DNA of 64,000 nt, taken from assembly GCA_030704615.1 (NCBI GenBank), contig CM060731.1, forward strand, positions 15,192,001-15,256,000, written 5' to 3'. This stretch comes from Takakia lepidozioides. Taxonomy: Eukaryota; Streptophyta; Takakiopsida; Takakiales; Takakiaceae. Under the pieces are notes generated by a model. The model worked only from the letters and a program-made list of their open reading frames with translations, was not told where the DNA came from and did not search any database. Below, one piece after another: positions 1 to 12,043 of the stretch. Position 1 is the stretch's first letter. Each line of letters begins with the position of its first letter. Made by a program: the position numbers and the translations under genes.

Positions 1-1046
1 CACTGTGACTGCCTACTATGTAAGTTGCTGCCTTCATCAGAGGATTTGAGACGGTGTTTGTGCAACTAGAGACGCAAACATGTCTTTCAGGAATTAGTTG
101 TAGTTAGTGACTTTGAGCCACTGCCTGCTGTGCAGTGTCATTGTGAGAACATTAACCCACCAGGTTTCAGTTTGAAAATATGGCTGTGGTGGGACGCTGA
201 TGAAAGCATGGGTGATGATGTTTGCAGCTGTCATCACCAGGACCAACACGTGATGAGCTAGACTTCGAATTTCTTGGAAATATATCGGGCCAACCCTACA
301 CTGTGCAGACTAACGTCTATGCTAAAGGAGTGGGTGGTCGGGAGCAGCGTGTAAACCTCTGGTTTGATCCGTCAACGAGTTTTCATACGTACTCAGTCCT
401 CTGGAACAAGTACCAGGTCATGTACGTTAGCATGCTAAAACCCTTTCAGTGCAAGGTTCTTATGCCTAGGGGTTTCGAGGAGCCGGACACTTAGTCAGTG
501 TTACAAGCGAATGTTCTCGAACATGATGTGATGCATGAAGTTCAAACATTAGCCTGTGTTGGAATTGATTTACAGTAGAGACCCGTATGCTATGTTTGAC
601 GTGGTTAGCCTCAACTTTCGATGACAGACTTCGATCTGCTGTGCAGTTTCTTCGTGGACACTACACCAATTCGCGTGTACAGGAACAGTGAGGATCTTGG
701 TGTGCCTTACCCTAACAGTCAGGGTGTGGGAATCTACACAAGCATTTGGGACGGAAGCAACTGGGCAACCCATGATGGGTGGATTAAGCTTAACTGGACA
801 GATGCCCCATTCGTTGCGACGTTCGAGGGTTTCGGGATGGATGCATGCCAGGTGGTGAATAATGACCCGACTTCCTGTGCCTCTGCCACCAATAACTGGT
901 GGGATCAATCAGAGTATCAGACACTTACCCCCAACCAAATAAACGAGCTGAAGGTAGTTCAAAGAGACTACCTGATCTATGATTACTGCACCGACACGAA
1001 ACGAAACCCCACACCGCCACCAGAATGTGCACGAAACTGGTTCTGA
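1..1046 (+). CDS. XTH: Xyloglucan endotransglucosylase/hydrolase, 3' part (5' end outside window)
   Basis: Cell-wall enzyme of glycoside hydrolase family 16 that cuts and rejoins xyloglucan, acting in the apoplast. Three exons are visible. An exon ends at 19 (donor GTAAGT at 20), the next spans 228-421 (acceptor TTTGCAG, donor GTACGT at 422), and the last spans 647-1043 with a TGA at 1044-1046. Reading phases match at both junctions. The catalytic E-L-D-F-E motif (family ExDxE) lies at 255-269, followed by Asn-Ile-Ser at 279-287, the usual conserved N-glycosylation site. The C-terminal region has the family's Trp-rich segment (N-N-W-W) and the Y-D-Y-C ... P-P-E-C cysteine pattern, so the C-terminal extension is complete. 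The residue before the catalytic motif is Arg where His is common. A possible AATAAA signal lies near 1343. No lesion is seen, so the gene is probably functional. Confidence 0.93.
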
Positions 1047-3294
1047 AGAAGCCATCGTTTGGATTCCCCGATCTAGCTTGGTGGTGCTACCGTTTACTGT
1101 TAGCCAACATCCAGGCTGACTCCCCTAGGCTTTTCGGCACTTCGACCTTCGTTATATAACCACACCTTCATGTGGCATTGTTTTCTCCTCAAAGCTTGAT
1201 CCTGAAGATCCAACTGCTTGTCCTTGGGAGGAGAACTGGCTTTACCAGTATTCGGTATTATGCAGCTTGTGTCCAAGAGTAGATCGGAAAATGTCGAATT
1301 CCTTCAAAAGGGAATTATCCATTCTCGTATTCTCCATTGAGAAAATAAACTGGTCTCAAGTGACCTACGCCCAAATTATGCTCTCGTGAAGGACACTGCA
1401 GGTGTGGAAGTACTCTTGGATTTGGCTTGGTTGTGTATAGGATTCTGCTGGCAAAACTGCACGATTTGAAAGTTATTGCTTGCTTTCTCCTGTTTGCTTA
1501 TTTACACTACAATCTCCAAATCATGATGCTCTACCCCATTCAAAGTCAAACCTCTCAGTATAACTCTGTTTCCTGATTGGGATGGTACTGACGACATTCA
1601 AATCGGAGCTCATGTGAGCTGTGAAATGTACTGCTTCATGCAGTACCGTCACAGTTATGAGTTGTCATCTGCAACTCAAAAACTCAGTACACTTACTACG
1701 AATTACAAATCTTCAACTCATTTCATGGAATGATGTCTTCGAAAATAACAACAATACAGCTAGTTTGGTTCTATGCATACTTGAGGAAGCAAAGGATACT
1801 ATTTCACATCTTTCTGAGGGCAAGTTGTCGTTGAAAATCCACCACCTCTGATCTCAGAACCATTCTAATGAAAGACTGTCCACTTCAATTCTCGGAAGCT
1901 TTCTAGAGTAGGTGATTGCATCTTCGAAGGAGCTGCGGAGGTGAGCTCATGCCTGCCCCCGTCGTCTGACCTTTTCGATCAGGGTGCAGGCAGCCTGTAC
2001 AGCTATTTTTCCCTTCTCTGGGCTCCAATCCTCCTGCTCCTTTAAACCAAAAGGAAAAAAGAAAGAAAAAGGAAAAAAGAAGCGCATGGTGCATGCACAC
2101 GGTCCACAGCTCCATGCAGATACCTGCTGTTCATTTCCTACATGCTCCAGTTAAAAGCTGGTATTGGGGCAGAGCATGAGGAGGGCATGGCTGCCGTGAC
2201 GAAAGAGGGGGGGACGTGCATGGAGGCAGGGGCACCAAGTGGCAGAACTCTGGCTATGGCGGCGGAGGAGGTCTGGCAAAGCTCCTGATTATAAATGAGC
2301 ATCATTAAATCCAGGAGGCCTGTTAATGGAAAACAGGCTGGACCTGTAAGCGTGCATTATCAGGTAGTTGTCGTTGTACAACTTTTCCATATGCTGGTGG
2401 CGTACATATACCGTTTTAGAAGGGGGGGCACTGAGCATTAGGACGAAGCTGGACCATGCGTGTCTCTCTCGTCTACTTATTATACTTATTACACACAAGA
2501 CTCTTTGGATGTGATGAGCCTTCCTTGCCCCGACACGGTTAGCGAGAACTGGTGTTGACAAAGTCTCTGGTGACGCGAGCTCTCATATGACAACGCAACG
2601 TCACGTCAGCACACGGACTACAGGGCCAGCCTGTACTCCGTCTTCAAAGCTCCAAAGTCCATCATTCAAAAGCCTCCAACAAGTAGCTGTGCAGTCGGGA
2701 CGGGCACTGTCCTTGTGAGGGAGCCGAGGAGAGATAGCAGATGGCCGAGCATGGCAGGGCGACGCTGTGGCCATTGCAAGCTTGCCTGCTGGAATGCCAG
2801 CGTGGGTTGCTCTGAGAAACGAGCATGGTACACACATCTGTGCAGTTTCCACATTGGAAGGAGGCTCTCCCACTAGATCTTGTTGATCTGCTGCTGCCAC
2901 AAGCACGAGATGGTTCACAACGTTCAACATTCATATTCCTGCTGGACCAAACGGAACCTTCCCTTCATCAGTCGCCCAACTGAACCGACAGACCGTTCAC
3001 ACTTCACACATAGGAACAGAGCAGTACAGTCAGACCTAGATGAGTATTAGCAACAGATAATAACTAACAAATGAAGAGGTTTAGAGTTTTTAAAACCACA
3101 TTTATGCCATTAACACCAAACGGTCTGACACATAAAGAGCTCAGGACTTTAGAAGAATAAGAAGAAGTTTAAGGATAAATGAAATACCAATGAATTTCAA
3201 CATTAACCATATGTGACATGAAAAGGATCCGGGAAGATGCAGTCTGGCAAGTAATCCTTTGCTGCTTTGTTGGTCAAAAAAATATGAATCGCTA
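1047..3294. other. Intergenic, no gene recognised
   Basis: This holds the XTH 3' UTR and about 2 kb of unique-looking sequence. Short open frames on both strands (for example 1621-1851, 1903-2115 and 2601-2930) show no recognisable motif and no splice-consistent partner. A purine-rich stretch lies at 2046-2083. I see no promoter or RNA gene that I could defend. Confidence 0.6.
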
Positions 3295-3606
3295 TTAAGG
3301 TCAGTACACACCTAGTGGTACGCTCGCATGTGGTAAGTCCCTTCACACTGGCGGAATATTTAATTTAAGCTTTTGGGATTTCTTACCCCCAAACTAACAC
3401 AGGTGTGATTTACTACTTTCTACATGTGTTCACACCTAGGGATACTTACCACTGACAAACTACTTACCACCTTTTCAAATTAGCCCGCATATGCACCTGC
3501 AGAGAGAGAGAGAGAGGTACCATTGAGAGACGCGGTCGTCTCTCTCATTCACCGCTGCTTGCTCTTCGCTCTTCGAAGTGAATTCTTTGCTCTTCATTTT
3601 TTCAGC

Positions 3607-4747
3607 ATGGATTTTTCGCTGGAGGAGTTCATGTACACGACATTCGTTGTACTTTTGTCAGAAATGTCCGTTCAATCTTTGGGGGCTACGCATGGATTTC
3701 CCCTTTTCACTCTTCCAGATTTCGATACAGAATCGATGCTTGCAAACATGCAACTTGTTCTTGCGACCTCTGTCATTAGAACTCGGAGAATGTTATGCAA
3801 TCTTGCCATAGTATTTGGAACAGAGCTTGGAGACTGGGTAAAACCACACAGCACAACATGGTTCAGCCATTTTCTTGTCACCGAATATGACAGTGAACGT
3901 TGGTTGACAAAAGATACAGTGCTCTACATTTGCAACAAGATAAAACGTCATGTTCGAAAAGAAGACACCAGATATCGCCTGGCCATTCCTGTAGAAGTTC
4001 GGGTGTGCTGCACACTGTACAAACTTGTTCAAGGAGCAAACCTATTGACTTGCAGCGAGTTCTTCGCGATTGGCAAATCCACAGTATCGTTGGTTATCAG
4101 AGATGGTTGTTCGGGCCATTAATACAGTGTTCCGCAATTTGATATCATGGCCAACATGAAATAAAATAGTCATTGTTATGGAGGACTTCTACAAGTGGTG
4201 TGGCCTTCCAAGCATACACGGTGCCATAGATGGCACGCATATAGCCATCTCAAAACCACCAGGTCCAGGAGCAGAAGACTACTACTACTTCAAGTCCTTA
4301 GGTTATTCAATGGTTGCCCAGGCAGTAGTAGATAGCCAAAAAAAAATTCTTGACTTGTACGTTGGCATGCCTGGGAGTGTGAACGACAGCCGAGTCCTTC
4401 GCCTCTCAGGTTTGTACCGCAAAGCAATGTATCATGGACTCTTCGACTGAGCCAGGGGTTGTCAAGAAGGATTTACCCCGTACCTATTGGGTGACAAGGG
4501 GTATTATTGTATTTCTTGGATCATGACACCGTTTAGAGATGGGCAACCTACAGTGCTCGAATTGCTCTATAATCGAAAGCACAGGCGAGGAAGGTCGGTT
4601 GTAGAAAATAGTTTTGGAATCATGAAAAAAACTTTCAGGGAAATGCTCCACAAAACTGAACTACACGTCGTCATTGTGCCAGACGTATTCACAGCTTGCT
4701 GTCTTTTACACAATCTGATTCGTAGTAGAAACTACGCATATGTTTAA
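3607..4747 (+). pseudogene. PIF/Harbinger (HARBI1-like) DDE transposase, broken
   Basis: Nuclease that would cut and join the Harbinger ends. I take the ATG at 3607 as the start because family-like sequence (W-V-K-P ... T-T-W-F) follows in that frame. A helix-turn-helix-like block lies near 3960-4105. The catalytic blocks are G-A-I-D-G-T-H near 4220, S-V-N-D-S-R near 4378 and V-V-E-N-S-F-G near 4600, giving the D, D and E residues. Three lesions are seen: a one-base frameshift near 4107, an in-frame TGA near 4156, and an in-frame TGA at 4448-4450. Homologous sequence continues in the same frame across both stops, so these are recent nonsense changes rather than introns. It ends at a stop at 4745-4747. 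Confidence 0.88.
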
Positions 4748-5049
4748 AGACTCATGGAAATAATTCAACGAGAAAATCTTGAATTGCCACGACATGAGCA
4801 AAATGAGATTCAGACAGAGCAAGTACAAAACGCAAATTATGAGCAGCCGCAAAATCATGCTGAAATTCAAAGGACGAGAAACGTCGGGTCAAAATCTGCG
4901 CAATGAATTGGCGCACTATCTGGGACGTCAAAGAATGCAGTAATTGTTATGGTAATGTCTGTTGTTCGATCTACATGTTCTTTGCAATTATATCAAACTC
5001 CAGATGTGTCTATTCAAATTGTAGTTGATCAGGCTGCTTATGTCAACAT

Positions 5050-6428
5050 TCATTCATCGTTGCTACTACGATCCTTGTTGATATTTGCATCTGGAATGCC
5101 ATTTTTCTTTAGAAAGGCTTGTCCCATTACCTTGGTGAGGCCCGTTATAGTTGAGACCATATCTTTTTGAATCCAATTTAGTTCCTTGTGAAACTTAAAA
5201 TAATCGAGTTGAGTGTGTAACAAGAATTCATGCGCTTTTGCTCTATTTTCCTCGATTTGCAGGTTCGTTTCATGGATCTTGTCGATGGATTCAACCAGCA
5301 TTCGGTTATCTTTCTCTGTCACATCAATCAGCTGTTTTTTACTTGAGGACGACTTGCGCTTCACTCCGGTGCTTCCTATATTCTTTGGTGATGCATTTGA
5401 TGAAGAATCCGCAGGTTCAGGAGTCCTACGATTTGGGACAGGATTGGTTGGCTCAAGAGTAGTACCTGGAAAAATAGGTACGGTTTTCCTTGGAGGTATG
5501 AGTGCTGCCTGGATAGCACTTACGGTATGTCTTAGTGCAAGAGGAGCCGTCTCCAGAATGGGGGAGTAGCCTTGAGTTTCGGAACCAGTGTCTGAAGCCT
5601 AGAAATGTCGTCCCTGAGTACTCACTGTGTCTACAGACGGATCACCAATATGATCAGTCTCATGGTCAGACAGAACAATTGGCGTATAGACATTGTCATT
5701 GTTGTCCATGAGGTCACGTGTATGAATGGGTCTGAACACTGGACGGTGCCCCATAAATGCTTGGATCATATCATAAACAGTGCGATTGAATTGACGGGGG
5801 AGGTTGAGTTGTATTCTTTCCCTCGCTCCGAGATTCCAGTACTCTTCACCCGTTCCTGTACCATTCTGGTAATCGTGAATACGTTTGAAGTCTCCAAATA
5901 TGGAGCTCCATTTGTCCTTGCATGGTGCCACATTCCGGTGATGCATGCAATGATCTGTTTTCATGATTGTAACTGAAATTTTACGCCATTTGCACACTGC
6001 ACTTTCAAATTTGTCTCTCGGGTCAACAGTATCCAGACTGGCTACATATTTGTCTCTTTTCGCAGTGACAAGTGCCAAGACCTCTGCGTATTCCCAATTG
6101 GGTTGGCGGGGTTTCTTGGTTTTTATCACAGGGTCTGAGCCAGAAGCAGACTGTGCAGGTGCCTTCCCTTTGCACTTCTTCTTCCGTTGGACTCCACCAC
6201 TGGTATCATCAGATATCTCGACCGTTTCTGCATCTGAAGACAAGCAAATCAATTGTGAATGACCGAGACAAACATTCAATTGCATAATGACAACAATTCA
6301 ATTGTGAAAAGATTGTATGCAGTTAATAACTCACTCGGATAGTTATTTTCTTGGTTTTCAGTATCGTTGTTCTCGTTGTTCTCGTCATTATGTTCCTTTT
6401 CAGTGTTAACGTTCGCAATTCCCATCAT
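5050..6428 (-). pseudogene. SANT/Myb-like DNA-binding partner protein of the Harbinger element
   Basis: In PIF/Harbinger elements this second protein binds DNA and helps import the transposase into the nucleus. Exon 1 runs 6428-6335 (start ATG-ATG, donor GTGAGT). Exon 2 starts at 6233 after TTGTCTTCAG with matching phase. The trihelix/SANT-like region (P-N-W-E-Y-A-E-V-L-A-L ... C-K-D-K-W) covers about 6110-5860. A coiled, charged C-terminus (K-R-K-S-S-S-S-K-K ... H-K-E-L-N-W-I) ends at 5050. One TAG at 5599-5601 interrupts an otherwise open frame from 6285 to 5050. A 27-nt GTGAGT...TTTCTAG segment overlaps that stop, but such an intron would be unusually short. With a single lesion this is the better preserved of the two element genes. 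Confidence 0.82.
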
Positions 6429-6909
6429 ATCCAGCAGCGACGACACGATGACTGATGAGTCCTAGATGAGTGTGTGTGCACAAATGCGTGAAGAGCATGC
6501 ACAGACGAGGAGTGTGTGTGTATATACTAGCGATGGCAAGCACAGATGTGCATAGACAGACTAGCGATGGTGAGCGAGAGCGGGAGATGGTAGGAGCGCG
6601 ATAAGTTATCAGTCCATTTTTGGCGCTCATAACTTGCCACCGAGAATCCTGAAAGATTTATGTGGATTGTGTTAAGATACCACTAATGGTGTTAAGTGCA
6701 GTGGTAGCTTTGTCACCGGTGGTAGCTAACTTTTTTGGTCTGAATGCAGGGATAAACTTACCACGCGGGGGATGTACTTAGCACTGACTTAGCACCAAGT
6801 GTGCACGGACCTTTACGCTATTATGTACTACAACCTTGAGGCCGGGAGGCCGAAAGGTTTACTGGCTATAGCCGGCTCTTTCAAACCGGCTATGTGACAT
6901 CACCGGCTG

Positions 6910-7235
6910 TTTTGGGAATCGAGATGACCGGCCCAATCACGTCTCAGCGTTCTACCTAGTCGCAGGTTGAGGAGGTGGGAAATTGGGAAGAAGGTAGAGG
7001 GTTATCGCCCATAACCCAAGCTGCTCTCAGCCACTAGAGGCCAGACACGTCATCCAGATTCCCAAAATAGCCGGTTATGGATACGGCTGGCCCAATCAGG
7101 TCTCGGTGTTCTACCTAGTCGCAGGTTGAGGAGGTGGGAAATTGGGAAGAAGGTGGAGGGTTATAGCCCCTAACCAAGCTGCTCTTAGCCACTAGGGGCC
7201 AGACACGTCATCGAGATTCCCAAAACAGCATGTTA
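6910..7235. repeat. 159-bp-period duplication with inverted ends
   Basis: Two near-identical units share the TCTACCTAGTCGCAGGTTG block at 6951 and 7110, a period of 159 bp. The outer borders are inverted copies of each other: GCTGTTTTGGGAATC near 6907 and GATTCCCAAAACAGC near 7215. Another GATTCCCAAAA lies between them near 7058. The layout suggests a small inverted-terminal-repeat element with an internal duplication. I see no coding capacity and no clear target duplication. Confidence 0.55.
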
Positions 7236-8091
7236 TGGTAGCAAAGAATGTCACTAGAGCCAGGGACTCACATTGTCTTTCCGGGTCTCCAATAGTGTTG
7301 TGGTTTTGCGACTACCTGCTAGATCGGGGTATACCTATTTTTAATTGTAGATACCCGCCAGTCTGTGTAATCATCTTTATTATATAATACCACCAGTTCA
7401 GGATATCAGCCGGTTATTAGTTTGATGATACCTGTCCGTTCCAGATATTGGTTGGCAGAATTACTTGCCGGTTCCGGGTAGTGATCGGGATATCAATTGA
7501 AATTCCAGTGACGAATAAGTTAGGTCCGATCTAACAGTTGGAGCTGGTTTAGCGTAGACGACCATAGGGTCCATTAGTAGTGGTCAATATTTTCGCTGCC
7601 GACATTCCATATTATCTATATACAGGTATAATAGAATATTCCCAAAAACCTTAGCCTATCATTACGTAAATATTTAATCTAATATAAATTAAACATAATA
7701 ATACTAAAGCCTGATTCTAAATAGAACAGCTTACTTGCAGCTCGCTTATTTTGTCAGTTGGTGTAATTGCCCATGGAGACGAAGGCTGAAATTCACATGT
7801 ATCGACACAGCCTATGAGTTCGGGAAATTGTCAAGACAAGATTTATACTCAACATTTTTTTCTGTGGCAGAGCAGTCAAGAAATATTACATTTATTAAAG
7901 TGGGAGGGATCCAAAATTGATATCTGGGTGAAAATCACCGTCCAGATATCCCTTAACTTTTTATCCTGCGGGGCGTTATTTTTTCATATCTTGGGGTTCC
8001 GGCATTGACAACCTGATTGATACCCTTTTACAGAATTGATGTCCCCCGTCCGCACATCACTTGGTCTGAAGTGCAGGAAGTATTTCATATG

Positions 8092-8127
<36 letters not shown>

Positions 8128-8177
8128 CCAACCAACTCACAAATAAAAGCCTCATACCCTTGCGCCAACTCTATATC
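7236..8177. other. Non-coding, with a GA microsatellite
   Basis: No gene is recognised. A (GA)n run of about 29 bp lies at 8095-8123 and creates a spurious reading frame. The rest is AT-rich sequence with no visible motif. Confidence 0.55.
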
Positions 8178-9036
8178 ACTGCGGTCGACCCTGGCTAAAT
8201 GTGCCCTCTTTATGTGTTATAAGGGGTTTAATTGTTATCTTTTTTTTACTCCCTAAAATTTTACACTATGCTGGCGGCAATAGGGATGTTATATGTTAAA
8301 CATTACAAAAATGGTATTCCCTCCTTTGTAAAGTGACCCTTGATATACGTTATGTCCACCTCTTTGTTAGGAAAGTACACTGAAGGCTGCCTACAGTAGG
8401 TTGAAACATAAATATTTCCATTGACATTTCATTAAGAAATAAATAATGTGGAACCAACGACATGTGATGATTAAATTTCTGAATTAATATAGGGATGGAT
8501 GTCTAGCAAATTGGCTCTGTATAATGCAATGTAGTTACGTTTCCGACTATGGGGGGTTCACGAATTTGTTCATTACGAGGAAGAACACGATTTGAACACT
8601 CCATATGCACCTACGGAAAGCCTGGGAACTCGTTGATCCATGTGCATACGTTGAAACTGAAGATGACGAAGACGAACCTATTTTAGATCCAGTGGCACAA
8701 GTGACATTTTCCAATGTTCAGGAGGAATTCAAAGTGATTAATATGTTTCTAGAACAACAACCCTCGGTGGTTGGTTGAGAGACTTTCTAATAGGGTTAGA
8801 TCTGTAGAAAATAGTCTAAGTTATCTACGTAGTAGGTTGCAAATTGTCGACATGACACTATTGACAGAATTTTCAGTCGATTTGACATGTAACTCTGTAA
8901 ATGTTATATTTTTTGAAATCATCCCTGGTTTACTGTTACATGGATAAATGTTAAGAAGAGTCTTGGTCGCCCTCTTAAATTGTTACTGTTATTTTTTTCT
9001 TACTCCCAAGGCGTAACAATAAAGGAGGGTCGACTG
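8178..9036. mobile_element. Probable pogo/Tigger-like (Tc1/mariner) relic
   Basis: The right end reads AGGGTCGACTG next to TATA at 9036-9039. Its reverse, CAGTCGACCCT, resembles the left end near 8182-8192 (CGGTCGACCCT). Just inside both ends lie matching T-rich tracts (TTATCTTTTTTTTACTCCC on the left, the reverse of GTTATTTTTTTCTTACTCCC on the right). TA-rich flanks are compatible with TA target duplication. The length, about 860 bp, is too short for a full transposase. The ends are imperfect, so the family call is tentative. Confidence 0.4.
8605..8778 (+). pseudogene. 57-codon acidic frame, possible transposase C-terminal remnant
   Basis: The frame starts M-H-L-R-K-A-W and continues with an acidic run (E-T-E-D-D-E-D-E-P) before stopping at 8776-8778. 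It lies inside the putative pogo/Tigger relic, and acidic tails of this kind occur at the C-termini of pogo/jerky transposases, which is the only reason for the suggestion. No catalytic residue is present. It could be chance. Confidence 0.25.
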
Positions 9037-9247
9037 TATAGTTTACCACCAGTTGGTAGCTGGATTGGATAGCCCACTTAGTGCTAAAAGTGATACTGGC
9101 TTCAAATCCTGTGTGTGGTATTGTGTTATCTTCTCCCCCTACCCTTGGACGTCGGCATTGCGCTTGGTTTTATTTTCCTCTCACTGCAATTAAGTGGCCC
9201 AATTTGTAAGCAGTCTCTCAACTTTCACTCCAAAGGTGTTTCCCTTA

Positions 9248-9698
9248 GAGCACCCCGAACGGAGGTACGCCCTGCCATTTCCAACGCCATTTTGGCATAG
9301 CGTTTCCTGGATCGTGCCCCACCGTACCCCGCCAACACTATATATGGTGCGGAGGGTATTTTCCATCTTTGGCGTATCTGGCCAAGCCTCCGCCAAGCGC
9401 GCAAGTGCAGGCCCAAGCGCAAGGAGCAAATCCGGTGCGTGCACGTCGCGCAGAGTTATGAGGGCATTTATGAGGAACAGGGGCTCTTGCTTTTGGGGAT
9501 ATGAAGAGCGGGTGTGGCGCAGCCTGGAGCCACCACGTGGCTTCCGCAGGCTGGCCAACCCACCTTGGCGTTCAACTTAACGCGAGCCCCGCTGGACATC
9601 CTCCCGCCAAACTCCACGCCGTGATGCAAACCCTACGCCAAACTCAACGCCATGAGGAGCTTGGGGGGCCCCAATGGCGTTCACCGTTGGAGATGCTC
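9248..9698. mobile_element. Harbinger-type MITE
   Basis: A 451-bp element. The left end is GAGCACCCCGAACGG and the right end, read in reverse, is GAGCATCTCCAACGG, a terminal sequence common in plant MITEs. Each is flanked by TTA (9245-9247 and 9699-9701), the Harbinger 3-bp duplication. The interior is GC-rich with repeated AACGCCA/TGGCGTT motifs and no reading frame of its own. Its ends differ from those of the element at 3298-6812, so that copy is not its obvious helper. Confidence 0.85.
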
Positions 9699-9701
9699 TT
9701 A

Positions 9702-12043
9702 ATATATAGAATAATTCCTAATAGGTGGATGGATGGAATAATCGCAAGGGAGCAGTGAGATTCCCCATTCTTGGAAAGCTGACGTACATGATGCAGATCG
9801 GAAGTCAATCCTGACACTCCTTGCACATTCAGGAGGTGGGGTCGGAAATGTGTGTGTCGGCGCAGTAATCATAAACGAGCTAAGCTTAGTTATTGCCTGC
9901 ACCCAAAGCTCAGCTCACTGATCTCCAATGTCTGCATACTTACCGTATGCTGTAGACCAACGCTCGTAACGCCGCTCGTCGTATCTCCTCCCACTAAGTT
10001 TAGTTCCTCGCCTTGATACGTTGAGCTGCTTGCGAGTTTGACACGCCATCCTGTGTGGCCCACAGATCACCATTCCAAAGGCGTGTCTTGTAAATTGTAT
10101 ATTCCCGCAGGCTGGCTGTTGCGGTAGGCCACCCCAAGATCGATCTTCAGCATCCTTGTAAGTAAGCGCGGATCGGCTTTGGGTCTATGTACTACGAAAA
10201 ATTGCCACACTCTAGAGAGGCTCTGAATGTTGTGTGATCTAGTCCTGACGTCCTAACGATGCTGGTTGGGCCACCACCTCATTAAAGGACGAGCTATTTT
10301 TTGGTGGGCCCACTAAAAAAAGGGTGCATACGTACATACCCTTATGGACGAGGGTGTAACTTCTTACCCCCAATCATCTATGGGGATAAACCTTATACTT
10401 ATGTGCATATCTACTAGATCCATGTCCTGTCAAAAATATAGGCAAATTGACCGCTGCATTCGGGAGATTATAACAAACTAATATGCCCCAATTTGAAAAT
10501 ATATTCAAAAATTGCATGGAAAAAATTGTTTGACCACAAAATTGAAGTATCGAGTTGAATCTTTCTAGACAAAGGCCCTCCACAATCTGATTATATAGCA
10601 CCTAAACTACTGCCTCCCCAAAAAATCAGACAAAATTCCAATAATTCAGATAGGCTGCTTTGTATATGAAATATGGGGGGTAAATTATCTTGTTTTGGCT
10701 TCTTTCCCAAGTACACCCATGAGGTGACATTTGTTTTCCAATTCCACTAGTAAGTAAGTGCACAGTAACATTTCATGGTGCCTTGTTCAAAAAATTTGGC
10801 ATTATAATAAATTTTCAGCCCTAGATGTTATCTTGAAGATTGCCCATTTGGCTACCACGTAGGCAGGTCAATGGTGCTCTAACACTGGATTTCCTGAAAC
10901 CTGGCACTTTGCCAAATTCTAGGCAGCAGAGCTTTTATGATTTTTTGGCGCTGTAAAACCCACATGTGCTCCTCAATTCATCTTCAAGGTTCACTTCCAT
11001 CCACTATCATCCATGGGAACTGGAGCCTGGCAAGTAATTTGACGCTACCCCAATGGGGTCGCGTCGTCATGTAGGGGTTAAGAAGGAATTACCTTGTATA
11101 GGGTCAAAGGTGGCTTAGGAAATTTACAACTACCTCCATACAGGTAGTTACAGGATTTCCTGCATGAAGTTAGCTGCATAAATAGGTTGAACTACCTCTA
11201 TGCAAACAAGGTGTGAGATACACGGAGGCCATGCCATTGTTTTATTGATATGAAATTTTATGGAATTATGTTATGGCTAATAATAATGTATCTTAGGACG
11301 ATGGGTCTCTCTCTACAAAAGAGCCAATAAGGAAATGAGTGTAACATGTGCCCAACTGGGAACTAAAACTTTCATGTTCCTATAAAGTGTCATGGGAACA
11401 ACCCATGATATAAGGTTAAGGTCACTTGATGCGTAGTCCCTACCCTGTCGGGCAGGGCCAATAAAGGTAAATAATCACAAATTACCTCTATGGAGATACT
11501 AGTCCCAATCATTTCCAACCACGAAACCAAGCATCAACAAAGAAATGGAACCCACAACCTCCCGGGGAACATCATTATTCTTTTAGCACCAGACTACATC
11601 CTCAACCTTGCCACCTACATATCATTTGATTGGACCAGGGCTCCCCGTTGCTCCACACTACCAGGGAGTACTTTTGAAAACAATGTTGAAGTTTTACAAA
11701 AGTTCAACGTTTATTTCATTTTGATTGAATTTTTATCAAAATAATAATAAGAATAATGTGAAAACTTAATGCAGGCATGCAATTTGACAGTACTTTTGGT
11801 GGATTTTATATGGTTCAATATCTCTGTATATTATAAATTTAAAGTAAAAATATATAACACATCATTTGACATTCAGAACTACACTTCAATAATATATATA
11901 TATATATATATCATTTTTACAAAATATATTTGATCAATTCATGATGTTGTTTTATTGTAGAGAGAATTAGACACATGAGAAGATAAAATATTTATTTTCT
12001 TAAGAATAAAATTACAAAATAGACACCCAATGCCCATGGGCCA
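9702..12043. other. AT-rich non-coding stretch
   Basis: No gene recognised. An (AT)n run lies at about 11892-11913. Short frames such as 10374-10601 and 11490-11744 show no protein-family feature. Confidence 0.55.

Larger units (their letters stand above)
3298..6812. mobile_element. PIF/Harbinger DNA transposon with two genes
   Basis: The ends are imperfect inverted repeats. The left begins AGGTCAGTACACACCTAG at 3298 and the right, read in reverse, begins AGGTCCGTGCACACTTGG ending at 6812. The flanks are TTA at 3295-3297 and TTA at 6813-6815, the 3-bp duplication expected of PIF/Harbinger. The 3515-bp element holds a DDE transposase gene on the plus strand and a SANT/Myb-like gene on the minus strand, facing each other tail to tail, which is the usual two-protein set. 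TTACCAC/GTGGTAA motifs recur inside both ends (about 3332, 3446, 3466, 6757) and may be protein-binding sites. Both genes carry lesions, so the copy is probably non-autonomous now. Confidence 0.92.

Noticed and set aside
5602-5628. A 27-nt intron removing the TAG in the SANT gene
   Set aside because: Plant introns this short are not expected; a nonsense change is simpler. Kept only as a point to test.
8017-8256. 79-codon frame with Arg-Glu repeats
   Set aside because: Generated by the (GA)n microsatellite.
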